Source of the DNA: Cyanophora paradoxa
Lineage: Eukaryota > Glaucocystophyceae > Cyanophorales > Cyanophoraceae
Assembly: GCA_004431415.1 (NCBI GenBank)
Contig: QPMI01000102.1
Span: forward strand, 124,001 to 188,000
Reading direction: 5' to 3'
Length of the DNA stretch: 64,000 nt
The position numbers were made by a program, and so were the translations under genes. Positions 31,482 to 42,058 of this stretch are shown here, one piece after another. Under the pieces are notes generated by a model. That model did no database searches and was not told the DNA's origin. It saw only the letters and a program-made list of their open reading frames with translations. How positions within the stretch are numbered: position 1 is the stretch's first letter; each line of letters begins with the position of its first letter.

Positions 31482-33250
31482 GGAATGCAAGTACGGACCC
31501 GTCCAAGACCGGCCTCTACCTCACAAACATTTCCACGCTGCCTGACGGACTCACGGAGCTGAACCCGGCTAACCGGCACGTCCTCGACAGACTCGTCACG
31601 TACGTCGATGTCGAGGAGCAATCAGCGATTTTGCTCAAACATACCGCCCATCTCCGCGCTGTCGCTTATGCGATCATGAGAATTGCGGGCACAGCCGACA
31701 CTACGGATAGCTTGGAAGAGACGCTGCGTCACGCATCTGTCCTCGAGCTGCTGGGCCTTGATGCACAACAAGCAATAACCCTGACGACTTCACGGCAAGG
31801 AATATTGCCTTGGCTCTTCGACGTCATGATCTCGTACGGCCGAAGCATGCGGGCACAATTCCCTACTTACTTCGAACCGCACGGGGACTACTATGCGCCT
31901 TTCCCCACTCTCGCCGACGCGCTGACGGTCCGCATGACGGCACTGGAACGCTTAATCCTCGAGTCGCACCTGCCGCCGCCCTTCGACGACGAATTCGCGC
32001 CTTACCCCACGGCGACACCTCCAGCGCTCGATCGAGACATCGCCCTCGAGATGCGGGTGACAGCCCTGGCCAACGCAATTCACATTGCAGCGGCTGGAGC
32101 ACGCATCTACTTCCACTCGAAGCCTCGGGAGTTGGAACGGCATCACTCATGGCGCAGCCCTTGGCTTCGCTGTTCGGATCCGTTCTCGGCAAAGCCAAAT
32201 AGGCTGCTGTGGCCGACAAGCCCAGACTTCTACTTCACAATGGGAGTCGAAATGGTGGAGTACATCACGCGCGTGCTCAACCTGCCCTTCGGAGGCCACT
32301 TCGCGAATAGCCCCAACAGCTGGCTGGCTACCGTCGACCGGTACCTTGACCGGACACAGACGCCCCCGGAACAGGGGACCTTGGACGTTCCCCGGAAGCC
32401 CTTCGAGCTCCACGGTGTATTACTCGACGAGTACAAACTAGCGGTGATTGAATGTAACGAGCGACGCCTCGACTACTCCGAAGACCCGCTTTCTCCACTC
32501 TGGAGAGGTCTTCAGGCGTTCCGGACCGGTGCCGAGAACTCCGGCAACGTGTTCGTGACCCATCTCTCCGCGAGGACAGCCTTAGGGCGTGCCCGCGAGC
32601 TCGGCGACGTAGCAGCATTCCGACAGGCCCTGCGGCTCCATCTGGACCGTTACCCGGAGAGAGTACATGAGCGCGTCGGTGCTCGTAGCTACCCGAGCAG
32701 CTTCGAGCTCAGCCGTGTGGAACCGGGACCTGACCTGCAACTGTCACTGGTTGAAGGCTACCCTGAGGGCCCGTACACCATCCGTATTCAACATCAGGAG
32801 GCGGTACTCCTCTCCAACCCCACGTTGTGGCACGCCACTGTTCTCGACGCATTGTATTGGGCGTTGAAGCGTAAATACAACGGGGACAAATGGACGGATG
32901 CGGAGGATTGGCAGGCTCAGTGCCTGGCATACGGAATGACAAACCGCCTTCGACTGATCGACTCCCAGCCGAACACCCTAGTCCGGCTCTCCCTCGTCCG
33001 GGCGATCATGTACGGGGCCGACAAGATTCTCGGAATTTTCCAGTACTGGAACAAGTCGAAGGAGAACCTACTTGCGGATCTTACACCCTGCGTACCGAAC
33101 GATTACGTGAATCCAAGCACGGCAACCATCGACATTATGCAGGCGTACAACGTCCCATTTCCCCCGATCGCTGGGGCTGAGGACACCACTCCCGGGATCG
33201 TCCAGAGTTGGGGCTTGGGGGTCGGCCGAGGTCGCCCTGAACGGGGGTGA
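31475..33250 (+). CDS. Large antisense open frame inside the LTR element, function unknown
   Basis: An uninterrupted plus-strand frame of 591 codons, opposite to the element's sense strand. The first ATG is at 31676, giving 524 residues. Composition is that of a normal soluble protein (YFEPHGDYYAPFPTL, GVEMVEYITRVLNLPFGG, IFQYWNKSKENLLADL) and resembles the flanking sense ORFs in Trp/Tyr/Arg content. The opposite strand is broken by stops over most of the interval, so this is the coding strand here. No domain recognised; it is not integrase, envelope or RT. The lack of an ATG for the first 67 codons allows two readings: a gene with an undetected 5' exon, or a block of the polyprotein inverted within the element. 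Confidence 0.6.
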   Translation, partial: RTWNASTDPSKTGLYLTNISTLPDGLTELNPANRHVLDRLVTYVDVEEQSAILLKHTAHLRAVAYAIMRIAGTADTTDSLEETLRHASVLELLGLDAQQAITLTTSRQGILPWLFDVMISYGRSMRAQFPTYFEPHGDYYAPFPTLADALTVRMTALERLILESHLPPPFDDEFAPYPTATPPALDRDIALEMRVTALANAIHIAAAGARIYFHSKPRELERHHSWRSPWLRCSDPFSAKPNRLLWPTSPDFYFTMGVEMVEYITRVLNLPFGGHFANSPNSWLATVDRYLDRTQTPPEQGTLDVPRKPFELHGVLLDEYKLAVIECNERRLDYSEDPLSPLWRGLQAFRTGAENSGNVFVTHLSARTALGRARELGDVAAFRQALRLHLDRYPERVHERVGARSYPSSFELSRVEPGPDLQLSLVEGYPEGPYTIRIQHQEAVLLSNPTLWHATVLDALYWALKRKYNGDKWTDAEDWQAQCLAYGMTNRLRLIDSQPNTLVRLSLVRAIMYGADKILGIFQYWNKSKENLLADLTPCVPNDYVNPSTATIDIMQAYNVPFPPIAGAEDTTPGIVQSWGLGVGRGRPERG

Positions 33251-33571
33251 AGGTGTCCGTTCCGGGGTCTCAGATGACGACGTCGGTGGTGTATCTTCCA
33301 TCTTGTTCGCGATGGTCTGTACCCGGACTTGTCGTGGCTTGTATTTCCGCGTAGCGCTCGAGGCGGTCCTGTTCGCTTCGCGTCCCCGTGCTCGAGCGTA
33401 ACCAGTAAGCGCCGCCGCCATGTAAGGACCTTTGCCCTCACCCAAGGCGTAATCGGCGTCGTACGCCGTGTTCACGCTCGCCGTCAGATCCACGGATCCA
33501 GGCGCCGTTCGGGGTTTGGTTCCAGCTGGTCGTTGAGGCGCTCGGCTCGGGCGTCGTTCCCGCTCGTACAT
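33068..33571 (-). CDS. Uncharacterised ORF segment of the LTR element
   Basis: About 167 residues, basic, with MYERERRPSRAPQRPAG at the start, a Tyr/Ala/Gly stretch (DADYALGEGKGPYMAAALTG) and a low-complexity acidic/proline part (DTPPTSSSETPERTPSPPF). The last 60 codons lie antisense to the end of the plus-strand frame and may not be translated. It follows the previous segment in a shifted frame near 33600. No function assigned. Confidence 0.4.
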   Translation of the reverse strand: MYERERRPSRAPQRPAGTKPRTAPGSVDLTASVNTAYDADYALGEGKGPYMAAALTGYARARGREANRTASSATRKYKPRQVRVQTIANKMEDTPPTSSSETPERTPSPPFRATSADPQAPTLDDPGSGVLSPSDRGKWDVVRLHNVDGCRAWIHVIVRYAGCKIRK

Positions 33572-33599
33572 AAGATCGATAAAGTTACGCTTGTCGTCG

Positions 33600-34300
33600 T
33601 CAGTCGGGTATGTCCATGAGGGGGCCAGGTTGTACTGGTCTCCAGCTGGGCTGCAATGAAGTCATATGACTCAGGGATGATCTTCATGGCTTCCTTATAC
33701 TTCCGCTGCTCGTCCGGGTCGTAAATTCGGCGCAAGATGGCTGTGACTCGGATTGGATTGAAATACTCGTAGGCGGATCCGTGCTCGCCGATGCCGAAGT
33801 AAGGAATGGTGCAGCCACGGCTGTCTACCACTCCGGCCTCGTGAGACTGGTACGAGATGACCGTCGTTGGCTTCAACAGCCGCGGGGGATTGCGAGCTTC
33901 CTCAGGCCAGTGCTGCTGTGGTTGCGTCGTGAGGCTGACCAATGGGCCGTGAGCCGGTGTCGGGGGTGCGCTGCGCGTGTCCCCGGTCCTGGTTGGAGTT
34001 CGAGTTGCCGTGCGTAGGGTCCCGTAGTTGAACCGCTGGTTGGGTCGCGTGCTGGACCATTCTGTGTTGGCGTGGACTCTGTACGCACGTACGTCGAACG
34101 GCTCCATGTTAAGGTTGATGAAGCGGTCGTAAACATTGGCATAGCCATGCTTGCAGGCGAGCTGGCTCTCGGGCCACCAAGCGAGCGCTTCCATGATGAT
34201 TGCATTGAACGTCTCCTCGGCTCGAGTTGTTACTCTCCGGTCCAAGGGGCCGTCCGGGCCCACAGGCGTCGGATGGGGTACAAGCCTGTCACCTCGGCGT
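33600..34300 (-). CDS. Uncharacterised ORF segment continuing the post-gag region
   Basis: The open frame 33484-34506 is most protein-like from about 34240 down to 33600 (RAEETFNAIIMEALAWWPES, ACKHGYANVYDRFINLNMEP, then VRAYRVHANTEWSSTRPNQR and IRVTAILRRIYDPDEQRKY). It takes over where the long gag-linked frame stops at 34230. The switch indicates one indel or frameshift. No domain recognised. Confidence 0.45.
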
Positions 34301-37300
34301 CTGGGTAGTTGCAATAAGACACGAGTGGGTACTTGCCACACGTCCCACAGTTCATAGTCATCTCGACGCGAGTGCTGGTGAACTGTCCGTCGGGGTTGTA
34401 AAGGTGCCGTCGGTAAAATAACATGTTCAGCTGTTGGCAGTGGTGGTGACATGTGGCTGCGTGCCCTTGTGATGGCGCCGTTCGGGCGACTGGCGTTGCC
34501 GGGCATGGTCCGGGAAAGCCAACCGCCTCGCAGCGGATGTAGATTTGCTGGGCGCCAGGGCTCACAAAGACGCTGTTCACCGTCTGTTTGGTAAAGAAGC
34601 TATCGCCTCCAAACATGTTATAGTCACCATTGCTTCCGGCCCGGAATCGCTGCCGCAGGATGCTGACAGCGTCCGTGGTCAGGCATTTAGCTTGGCTTCG
34701 CATGTAGCTCATGGAAGGTTTCGCGTTGCGACTCCGGTTCCGAGTTGCGAGCATCCATTTGACAGAGGAGTTCGTCGGCTCTGGCACGAGCGAGTTCCGT
34801 GGGTACGTTTCCAGATAAGCGTCAAGAACTGCTTGAGCTATCGTGGGGTACGTCGTGGGGGGCATCATGGTGACGATCCATGTGAGTGCCGCCGTTGGGC
34901 TGCAGTTGTAGAGTTCCCAAAGATCAACGTTTTCTCGCCGTGTGCGATTATGTACTGATTCGGCCCATCCTCGTATCAGTGATACTTGTTCTGAAGTCCA
35001 TTGGGTACCGCGGTCCAATGGCATTTCAAGTGATGTCGGAGGAGGCTGGGCTACCCCGTCAGCTATTGCTGGTGTGGGTGTCGAGTGTGGTGGAGGCGGG
35101 ACATGTACTGCGCCGGCCGTGGTCGGGGCAGGTACTGAGTCTCGCGCAGTAGGGACGGTGATCGCGCCGGCCGTGGCCGGGGCGGGTGTAATATCTCGTG
35201 TCGTAGGAACTGGTACTGCGCCGGCCGTGGCCGGGGCAAGTGTTCGTTCCAAGTTGTAGTTGTCGGATGGTCGGTCCCGCCGTGTCCAATTCACGGCCTG
35301 CTGCCATGCACCAGTGTTGATTGCATTGGCCGTCCGCTTCGCCCACTCATTGAGCAGTATGAGGTCAGCGGAGGTTGTGCGCCTGAGGATTGTAGCCCGG
35401 ATAGCTGTCGTCAAATTAAGTCGATCTGTCAAGTCTGGGGGTTGCTGGACTGGATGTTCAGCTAACGTATCCCAGTGTTCGTGATCACGGTCACCACTGA
35501 GGGGTCGAGCGTCCGGTACGCAAGGTCGATCCATGTCAGTTCCCGCAACTGGGTTGCCGTTCCAGAATGCTTGCACTGCCGTGCGTTTAAGTAGTGTGAT
35601 GTACTGAGGTCGGCCCGTGGCTGCGTTGGCTGGGTGGGCCTGGCCCAAGCTGCGAAGTGAATCCACAAGCGTCGTGAGATGCAAGTGGAGTGCACGGTCC
35701 GCCGGTCCGTTCGAAGGCTGCCGACTCTGACCGTGAATCTCGCGCGGTTCCAGTGCTCCGGCTGCCGACTGCTGGATTGTTATCGGCTTGCACCGGTCAC
35801 AGCACTCGTGAATGAAAGTTGTCTCGCCGCCAACGTCACCGTGAGGCTCGTACTGAACCACGTCTGGGAATGTGGAAAGGTCGTTCTCCCCAGCCGTTTC
35901 CGCTAACGGGTGGTGTTGGCGTTGAGGTGCAGCTAATTTGTTGACGTTGTAGTCAAGAGCGTGGTGAAAGATGGGCCGTACATGTTCGTGAGGGATAGGG
36001 TACCGATGAAGCATCGTTACGTCATCGACGTCGGTACTGCCGTTCTGCAGTGCCTGCTCTCTTGCACCCGCTGCTGTCGCACACAGTCCCGCACCCTTGT
36101 GTCCGAAGAGTATGGTAATGTGCTTCAGTTGGGGGCAATAGAGGACAGCGTCGATGAACGCCTGTCGGAAGTCGCAGCCAGGGAAGCCATGTGTGAACCA
36201 TGCACTTCCGGGCACTTCGCGAAAGTAGACGGGGTTTGCGAGGCGTCGTCTGTGCATGTAGCCCAGTACTTCTCGTAGGTACGTCGTGAGCGGCCCTACG
36301 TACTCAGCGATACATTCGGCCGGCTCCACGATCTGGTTCACCGTAGGCGAGATGACCGGTGTTGCGTGCTCCACTACCGGCTTCTGCGCCGTCGAGGCAA
36401 CGGGTGGCTGGCCGTCATGAGCCTTTGCCGTCGAGACGTTTGTGGTCTTGCCCCCTTTGCTGGTAAGTGCCGCCTTCGTTGCCGCGATCTCGAGACCGAG
36501 GTTGGCGGCCCGCGCCGTAACGTCCTGCAGCGTCTTTACCAGAGGCCCTTGGAGGTGTTCAGCGCACGTGTCCGTGTTCCAGCAGGTCTTTGTCGCGTTC
36601 TTGTCGACTTCGATCCGCCGTACTGGGATTGCCGCGGCTTGTGTAATTGCAGAGATACGTTCCCGAATGAAGCCAAATTTGGTTGTATACTTGTTGCTCT
36701 TGGGGCGGGTTGGGGTGGCAGCTCGCGCTCCAAGGTTGGCCATTTTAGCCAGTGCTCTGTTGACCTTGTCGAGGACGGTCGATGTCACTGCCGACACTCG
36801 TACTTCTTCTCGCTGCAAGTCGTATAGAGCTTGTGTTACGTTAACAGGTCTGGGCTGGAAGTGTGGTTTAGTAGCCCGCGTTCTAGCTTCTTGCACCAGT
36901 TCTGCGATTTGCTGTTCCGTAGGCGTGGAGGTAGGTGCTGGCGCCGACGTCGTGGTCGGGGCTGGCACTTCTCCCATTGGAACTGGCTGTGCGACGTGTA
37001 CCGGCACAGTTTGCAAGACTGGTGTCTCCACTGGGTTCGTCGGCGCCGGCATCGTGGCCGGGGCCTGCGTTGCAGTGGTTGGCACTGTCGGCGTGTGTAA
37101 TGAAGCCGTAGTTCCAGGTGGGCCCACGGGCGCCGGCGTCGTGGCCGGGGTCTGTGGTACACCTGTTGTGAGGGGCGTAGTGGTGTCAGACGGGCACGTA
37201 GGCGCCGGCGTCGTGGCCGGGGTCTTTGGTGCGTCCGTCGTCGTTGTAGGATTGTCATTGGCAGTGATGCCGAGGGGGGGGCGCGATGAAGGTCCTCCAC

Positions 37301-38190
37301 CACCGCTGCGACCGCCGCCTCGTCCGCCACCTCGTCCACCGCGGCCACCACGGTCACCGCGACCCCAGGGGTAGGTGTCCTTATTACCGCCTCCTGCGCC
37401 GCCACCGCCGTCACGGTTGCCGTTCCGGGGGCAGTTTGCTTGGAGGTGTTCAGTTGAGTTACAAAGTCGGCACTTCTTGGGTTGAGTGCATTCCGATTGG
37501 CGATGTCCGTAACCTTGACAGTTAAAGCATTGGAGGTTCGACGTCGGGTTAGCCGCTGCATTTTGCGTGGGCTGCGTCGGCGCCGTCTGTCCGTTTGAGC
37601 CAGTGGGAATCTTGCAGGTTTCTGCCGCCATTCGTACAATTGGGTTGTTGTCGCCGCTCTGGATCATCTCCAGTAGCTTATACCGGTAGTCATGCCGTGG
37701 GCATTCCAGGTAATCGTCAGCGTAATGGTGGCGTTCGGCCGGCGGTAAATTGTCAGGGCACCGCCAGCAGTAGAAGTCGTGGTTGGTACCGCGGTGTTTA
37801 GGCTTCTCTGCTCGGTGGTAACCTTCCCGTTGTTTAATTGCAGTAATCTTCTCAACGCGCGGGTAATTGTAATTGGGTTTCCCCGTCTGCTTCTTGTCGT
37901 TGGCCGGTGCAGGTATAGCTGCCGTGTATGCCGAGTTCGGGTTCGGTTGTCCGGAGCTTGGATGAGTGTAAACCGCGGACGCCCCGAGGGGTGCCCGGCT
38001 TGAACTCTTCCTACGCTTCGAATGTCCCGAGCTGGAGTCAGAGCCGTCAGAGTCGTCTGAGCTCTGCGATTGCCGTCGTGCACGTTGCTCCCGTCGTTGT
38101 TCCCGGCGCTGTTCCCGCTCGACTCGAGAGATCTTCTTGGAAGACTTAGCCTCCCAGTCGATGCCGAGCGGACCTCGACGAAGAGGCCAG
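34230..38190 (-). CDS. Gag nucleocapsid with two CCHC knuckles fused to a very long unknown region
   Basis: One open frame of more than 1,300 codons, entered near 38190. It starts with a basic region and a Cys/His patch (CWRCPDNLPPAERHHYADD), then two perfect CX2CX4HX4C zinc knuckles (CFNCQGYGHRQSEC and CRLCNSTEHLQANC) near 37.43-37.53 kb. An Arg/Gly-rich run and Thr/Pro/Ala repeats (TPATTPAPT type) follow. After that come about 900 residues that match nothing I know, with blocks such as HITILFGHKGAGLCATAAGA and a second Thr/Pro/Ala repeat set (PAPATAGA type, near 35.1-35.25 kb). The knuckles identify Gag; the remainder is unusual for gypsy elements. Confidence 0.75.
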
Positions 38191-39164
38191 GTGGTATAGC
38201 GGCGAAGGCGTCGGTCATGAAAGAAGCAAGCTTCATTTCCCTGAAGTCTGCTGAAGCGTCGTCCTCGGGTTCGTGTTCGAGGGCGATCCGCTTCAATTCA
38301 GGTATCTTGTCGCGGGCGTTCAGGAAGTTACGGTACCGGTTGTGACCCTCCTGGGTGTTCATGTTGGTGTAAGATCCCCACTGTGCCCAGCGCGTCGGTT
38401 GATCTGGCTCTCCAGCGTCTTCACAATGTCGATGGGCTTCATCTTCTGTCCGTCTGGGAGGAGGGTCGAGGATGGGAGTAAGTCGTGTACGGCCTTCAGC
38501 GCGTCGGGTAAAGGACTGCCGTCGTAAGGTGACTTGAGGCGCGTGTCCAAGGCCTCACTCTCCTCGGGGCTAATCTTGCTGATGAGGAATCGCATGTATG
38601 AGGGGAGGCCCTTGATCGTGCCAGGTTGATCGAGCGCGGCTTCAGCGCTCTCAAGTTCGGCGTTGGCCTTCTTAAGGCGTTCCAGTAACCGCTGCCCGTT
38701 GAAGCTCTGCCTCTCCGTCTTGCTCATGGCCAAGATGCGCTTGCCGAGCTCCTGGCATCTCTCGTCGGCCGCCTCCTTGGCGTTGACCTTGACAGCGGTG
38801 CCTTGCACAAGGGTCGATACGATGGACCTGAGGCCTGCCGACAGGGCTTGCAGTAGAACAAGGAGGAGGGCGAGGCTCTTCTGAGAGCCGTCGTTCTCGG
38901 TCGAGTACTTCTTGGGGTCCGATGCAGCAATGGCGCGGCCGTCGTTGATATGAGTAATGACGCCCTCAGGTTTGAGGGGCTGGCCGGGGCTGGTGGCGAT
39001 GAGCCCTCCGCAATCTTCACGCGCGTCGGGGGCTCTGCGTCGACTCCGCCGCGTAGCTGCGAGGACTCCGCACGGTTGGTCGCCGCAATCTCAGCCGAGT
39101 CGCCGTACGCGTGCGTCGGCACCGGGTTCCGGATGCGGGAGCCGCCGTGCTCGTCGCGGTTCAT
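38190..39164 (-). pseudogene. Gag N-terminal (matrix/capsid-like) region, split over frames
   Basis: It starts at the ATG at 39164 (MNRDEHGGSRIRNPVPTHAY). The frame shifts near 38968 into VITHINDGRAIAASDPKKYS and continues as a helical, Lys/Glu/Leu-rich region (AADERCQELGKRILAMSKTE, LLERLKKANAELESAEAAL) to a stop at 38359. It then shifts again at 38360 (MNTQEGHNRYRNFLNARDKI) and near 38190 into the zinc-knuckle frame. The helical content fits a capsid. Three breaks in 1 kb point to inactivation, sequence errors or unrecognised introns. Confidence 0.6.
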
Positions 39165-39209
39165 GTTGACGTTGATGGTCTCTGAGTGATTTCGAAGACC
39201 GTCGGTGAA

Positions 39210-39690
39210 CGGAGCGCAGCCGCTGCGTGAGCGGGTGTGATCTGAAGTAAGATGTACGGTGGTGATGGTCCTGAGAGCTGAGGTGCTCCGTAGACCGGCG
39301 ACGAAGTCGAGGATGATCTTCTGAGCGGGGTGCTCTGAAGATCGACGACGCACAGATCTCAGCCGCTACGTGAGCGGGTGTGATCTGTAAAAATAGATGA
39401 CGGGGTGGATGATCTTCTGAGCTGAGGTGCTCTGAAGATCGACGACGCACAGATCTCAGCCGCTACGTGAGCGGGTGTGATCTGTAAAAATAGATGACGG
39501 GGTGGATGATCTTCTGAGCTGAGGTGCTCTGAAGATCGACGACGCACAGATCTCAGCCGCTACGTGAGCGGGTGCGATCCGTACAAGTTGACGAGGGGGT
39601 TGACGGTGACCTTCTGAGCGGGGTGCTCTGAAGATCGACGTACAGATTTCAGCCGCTACGTGAGCGGGTGCGATCCGTACAGGTTGCTCG
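39210..39690 (-). repeat. 97-bp tandem repeat in the element leader
   Basis: AGCCGCTACGTGAGCGGGTG recurs at 39361, 39458, 39555 and 39651, with a diverged copy near 39219. Each unit includes CTCTGAAGATCGACG. The array lies between the 5' LTR and gag, in the transcribed leader. Confidence 0.85.
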
Positions 39691-40314
39691 TTTACGTCCT
39701 GCGTGTCACGTACGCGGCGTATGCCGGTGTGTCCGTAACGTACCGCGTCGCGATCGCGGCCGCCGTGTGGCCGACTACGAGGGCGAGGGCAGTCGAGCAG
39801 TCACTGCGTGTCGTTGGCCGAGCTGCTGACAGTGTTGTCAACAGCTGCGGAGCTCTCAGCGCGCGTGCACGAGCACGACGATCGCGACGAGAGTACGACA
39901 CGACAGCGACAGCAACGTGCAGTGCAGATCGCGCACCGATACACGTTGCCCTTTAGGCGTAACGAGCCGCAAGTCACGGGTCGCTACACGTAAAGGTCGA
40001 GTGATTTCGCCTCACTCTCTCCTGCACTGGGGCAGCGAGCCGCAAGACACGGGTCACTGCCTGCAGCGAGTGTTCGTTCCCGCACGTGTCCTGCGTAGAG
40101 CAAGGCACGCCGCGCGACAAGTTTGGCGAAGGGACAAGGAAGTCAGCTCCGTCAGTTAGGTCGTGCTCCGGCCGGTCGGCGCGTCCAGCGGGCACGCGGT
40201 CGTGTAGTCTAGCACGTCCGTCGAGGGTGACGCACTCTCCTCCCGCGGGTTCACGCCGGGTGGCGGCGGGTCGTTGTCGAACCGCCGTCAGGCCAGCGAT
40301 CGTCCCGGCGAGGG
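39691..40314 (-). other. Untranslated leader of the LTR element
   Basis: About 620 bp between the 97-bp repeats and the 5' LTR. No long sense ORF. A primer-binding site starting TGG directly after the LTR is not evident; the bases after the LTR on the minus strand are CCCTCGCCGGGACG. Packaging signals would be expected here but cannot be recognised by eye. Confidence 0.5.
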
Positions 40315-40615
40315 TCAAATAGGCTTAGTTAGTGTCCCAATGTGATCCCAGCCCCATGCCTAGGCAGCAGGCGCGCAGGCGTAGCACGAACGGGTCGCAG
40401 CTGGGCTTCTTACAGGACTGAGGGGGTATCGAACAACGTAGGGGGGGGTACCGAATCTGTCTACGAACCGGCAACGCCGGAGGAGTCCTAGGCACTGCGG
40501 AGGTACCGGCAAGTCTATGAGCTATTGAGAAGTGCTACAGCCTCAGCCCGCGCACTAGCACTATACTACAGAGTGGCTCGAAGGCCTGAATGCAAGCTAA
40601 ACTACAGTGGCAACA
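40315..40615 (-). repeat. 5' LTR
   Basis: 301 bp, identical by eye to the 3' LTR. GGAT follows at 40616-40619, matching GGAT before the other LTR (21207-21210), which gives a 4-bp target duplication. Confidence 0.93.
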
Positions 40616-40913
40616 GGATTTTATTAATTGCAAAGAGATAAATACGTAGCTATAGACAGAGCAATCAATATATAGAGTTCAAAGTCGCACATGTCCATGT
40701 ACATCGTTGAACGTCGCACTTAAGCTTTTCTGCGGTTTTGCCTCCTCCGGATTCGTGCTCAATTGCATTTGCGTATGCTCGCGTTCATAATGCGATGTTG
40801 ATAAGCATAAGGCCGTAGATGCCTCGCAACCGTTTGAGCGCTCCGCATCTGCAGCTGACGCCTCGAGCTCCGGATCCGGATCCTGGCAGAGAACTCATTA
40901 AACATGTCGAACT

Positions 40914-42058
40914 TCAAAGGATGCAAAATTCGCGAACCTGCCGGTTATTATTGTACGCGAAGTCACGGGGGAAGGGCGGCGTCCAAGGGCAGGAGCCCCC
41001 GCGCAGGCCGAGCGGCTCGAGAATCGGGCGGGGCACGAAGTACTGAAGCACGTAGAGGCGGCCGATGTCAAAGTGGGAGAGGCGAGGCGTCTCCTGTCGT
41101 TGGGTCCTGGATGTGCTCGGCACGAATGGCGGCAGAGCGGAGACGCGACGGGACTCCCGATCCACGTTAATCAGCTGCACCTCCATCTGCAAAGCATACG
41201 CAGCGGCCCAGAAAGTCTCCACTAGAGGTCCGTCAGCACGCAGAAAAACGAGATCCAGATCGAGCTATAAACTTGAAAGAAACTCGGCGCAGGATTTATA
41301 ATTAAATGCGCACCGGTGCTTTCATTGATTTCTGGGTGTGTGTAAACGCGCCGCGGGGGTAGTCGCATAATGAGCCGCTGTAACGTGTCAAGCACAGCCT
41401 TTTCGTAGAAGTTATCATCCTCAAGGCGCGTCCGGTTCAGACGGTATCCCGCTTCCGCAAACGTCCACTCGTCGGCGACTTCGAGCACCTGAAGAAACCG
41501 ATTCCACGTAGGCCTCCAGTCGTCGACGTCCGTATTCAGGTCCAAGAGCTCCTGACTGAGAAACTGGAATGTGAATTTGCGATCGAAGCGCGTCGACGTT
41601 AATTATATAATGAACAACGTTCAAGCTTAAGCGTACTACGGTAAGGCGCACAAGGGCCGAATGCGAATGAAGTGCCTCTGGAGGGCGCGCGCGCCTTCCT
41701 CGTCCGCGAAGTCAGAGAGAAGATAGGGCGGCTCAGGCCCGAGGAACTCGCGTTCCGTGGAGCGCCGCCGCAAGTGGAGGCGGCGCTGCTCCTCGGTGAG
41801 GCTGCTCACGACGCCTTCGAGCTTGGTAGGCGTCCCGTCGCCGCTGGGGCTGCGCATGCGCGTCTGGGCGAGCCACGCCATGTCCTTCGCGCTGGGTTTG
41901 ATATTGCCTTCCGGCCACGGCATGCGGGGCCCTTGGCACTCGAGCTCGATACTGGGCTGCAGCTGGTCCGCCGCGGCGCTGGCGGGGTGCCCGCTGGCTG
42001 CAATAAAAGTCGCCAGTGCAAGCCCCAAGATAAATTTTGCAAGCCACTGCGAAGCCAT
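40914..42058 (-). CDS. Hypothetical secreted protein, three exons
   Basis: Exons 41652-42058, 41314-41555 and 40914-41221 join in phase into 318 residues, with introns of 96 and 92 bp (both GTGCGC donors). The N-terminus is a classic signal peptide (MASQWLAKFILGLALATFIA, then ASGHPASAAA), so the product enters the secretory pathway. The mature part has no domain I recognise; notable segments are DVDDWRPTWNRFLQVLEVAD and VETFWAAAYALQMEVQLINV. The consistent phase and signal peptide support a real gene. The region 40620-40913 between the LTR element and the stop codon shows no gene. Confidence 0.65.

Larger units (their letters stand above)
21211..40615 (-). mobile_element. Giant (19.4 kb) Ty3/gypsy-type LTR retrotransposon
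   Basis: Two 301-bp LTRs, identical by eye, bound the element: 40315-40615 (5' LTR) and 21211-21511 (3' LTR). They are flanked by a GGAT duplication on both sides. On the minus strand the order is 5' LTR, leader with 97-bp repeats, gag with two zinc knuckles, a long uncharacterised region, an open frame on the opposite strand, more uncharacterised coding sequence, aspartic protease, RT, RNase H, a long spacer, integrase with a GPY-like C-terminus, purine-rich tract, 3' LTR. Integrase after RNase H and the RT sequence style place it in Ty3/gypsy. It is about three times the usual size. Frame breaks occur in gag and integrase, so this copy may not be active. Confidence 0.93.

Noticed and set aside
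40296-40314. tRNA primer-binding site next to the 5' LTR
   Set aside because: The bases after the LTR do not start with TGG and I could not match a tRNA 3' end by eye; a search against tRNAs is needed.
41221-41314. OTU-type cysteine protease identity for the secreted protein at 40914-42058
   Set aside because: The ETFWAAAYALQMEVQLINV segment is only loosely like the end of OTU domains, and no Asp-Gly-x-Cys active-site motif is present.
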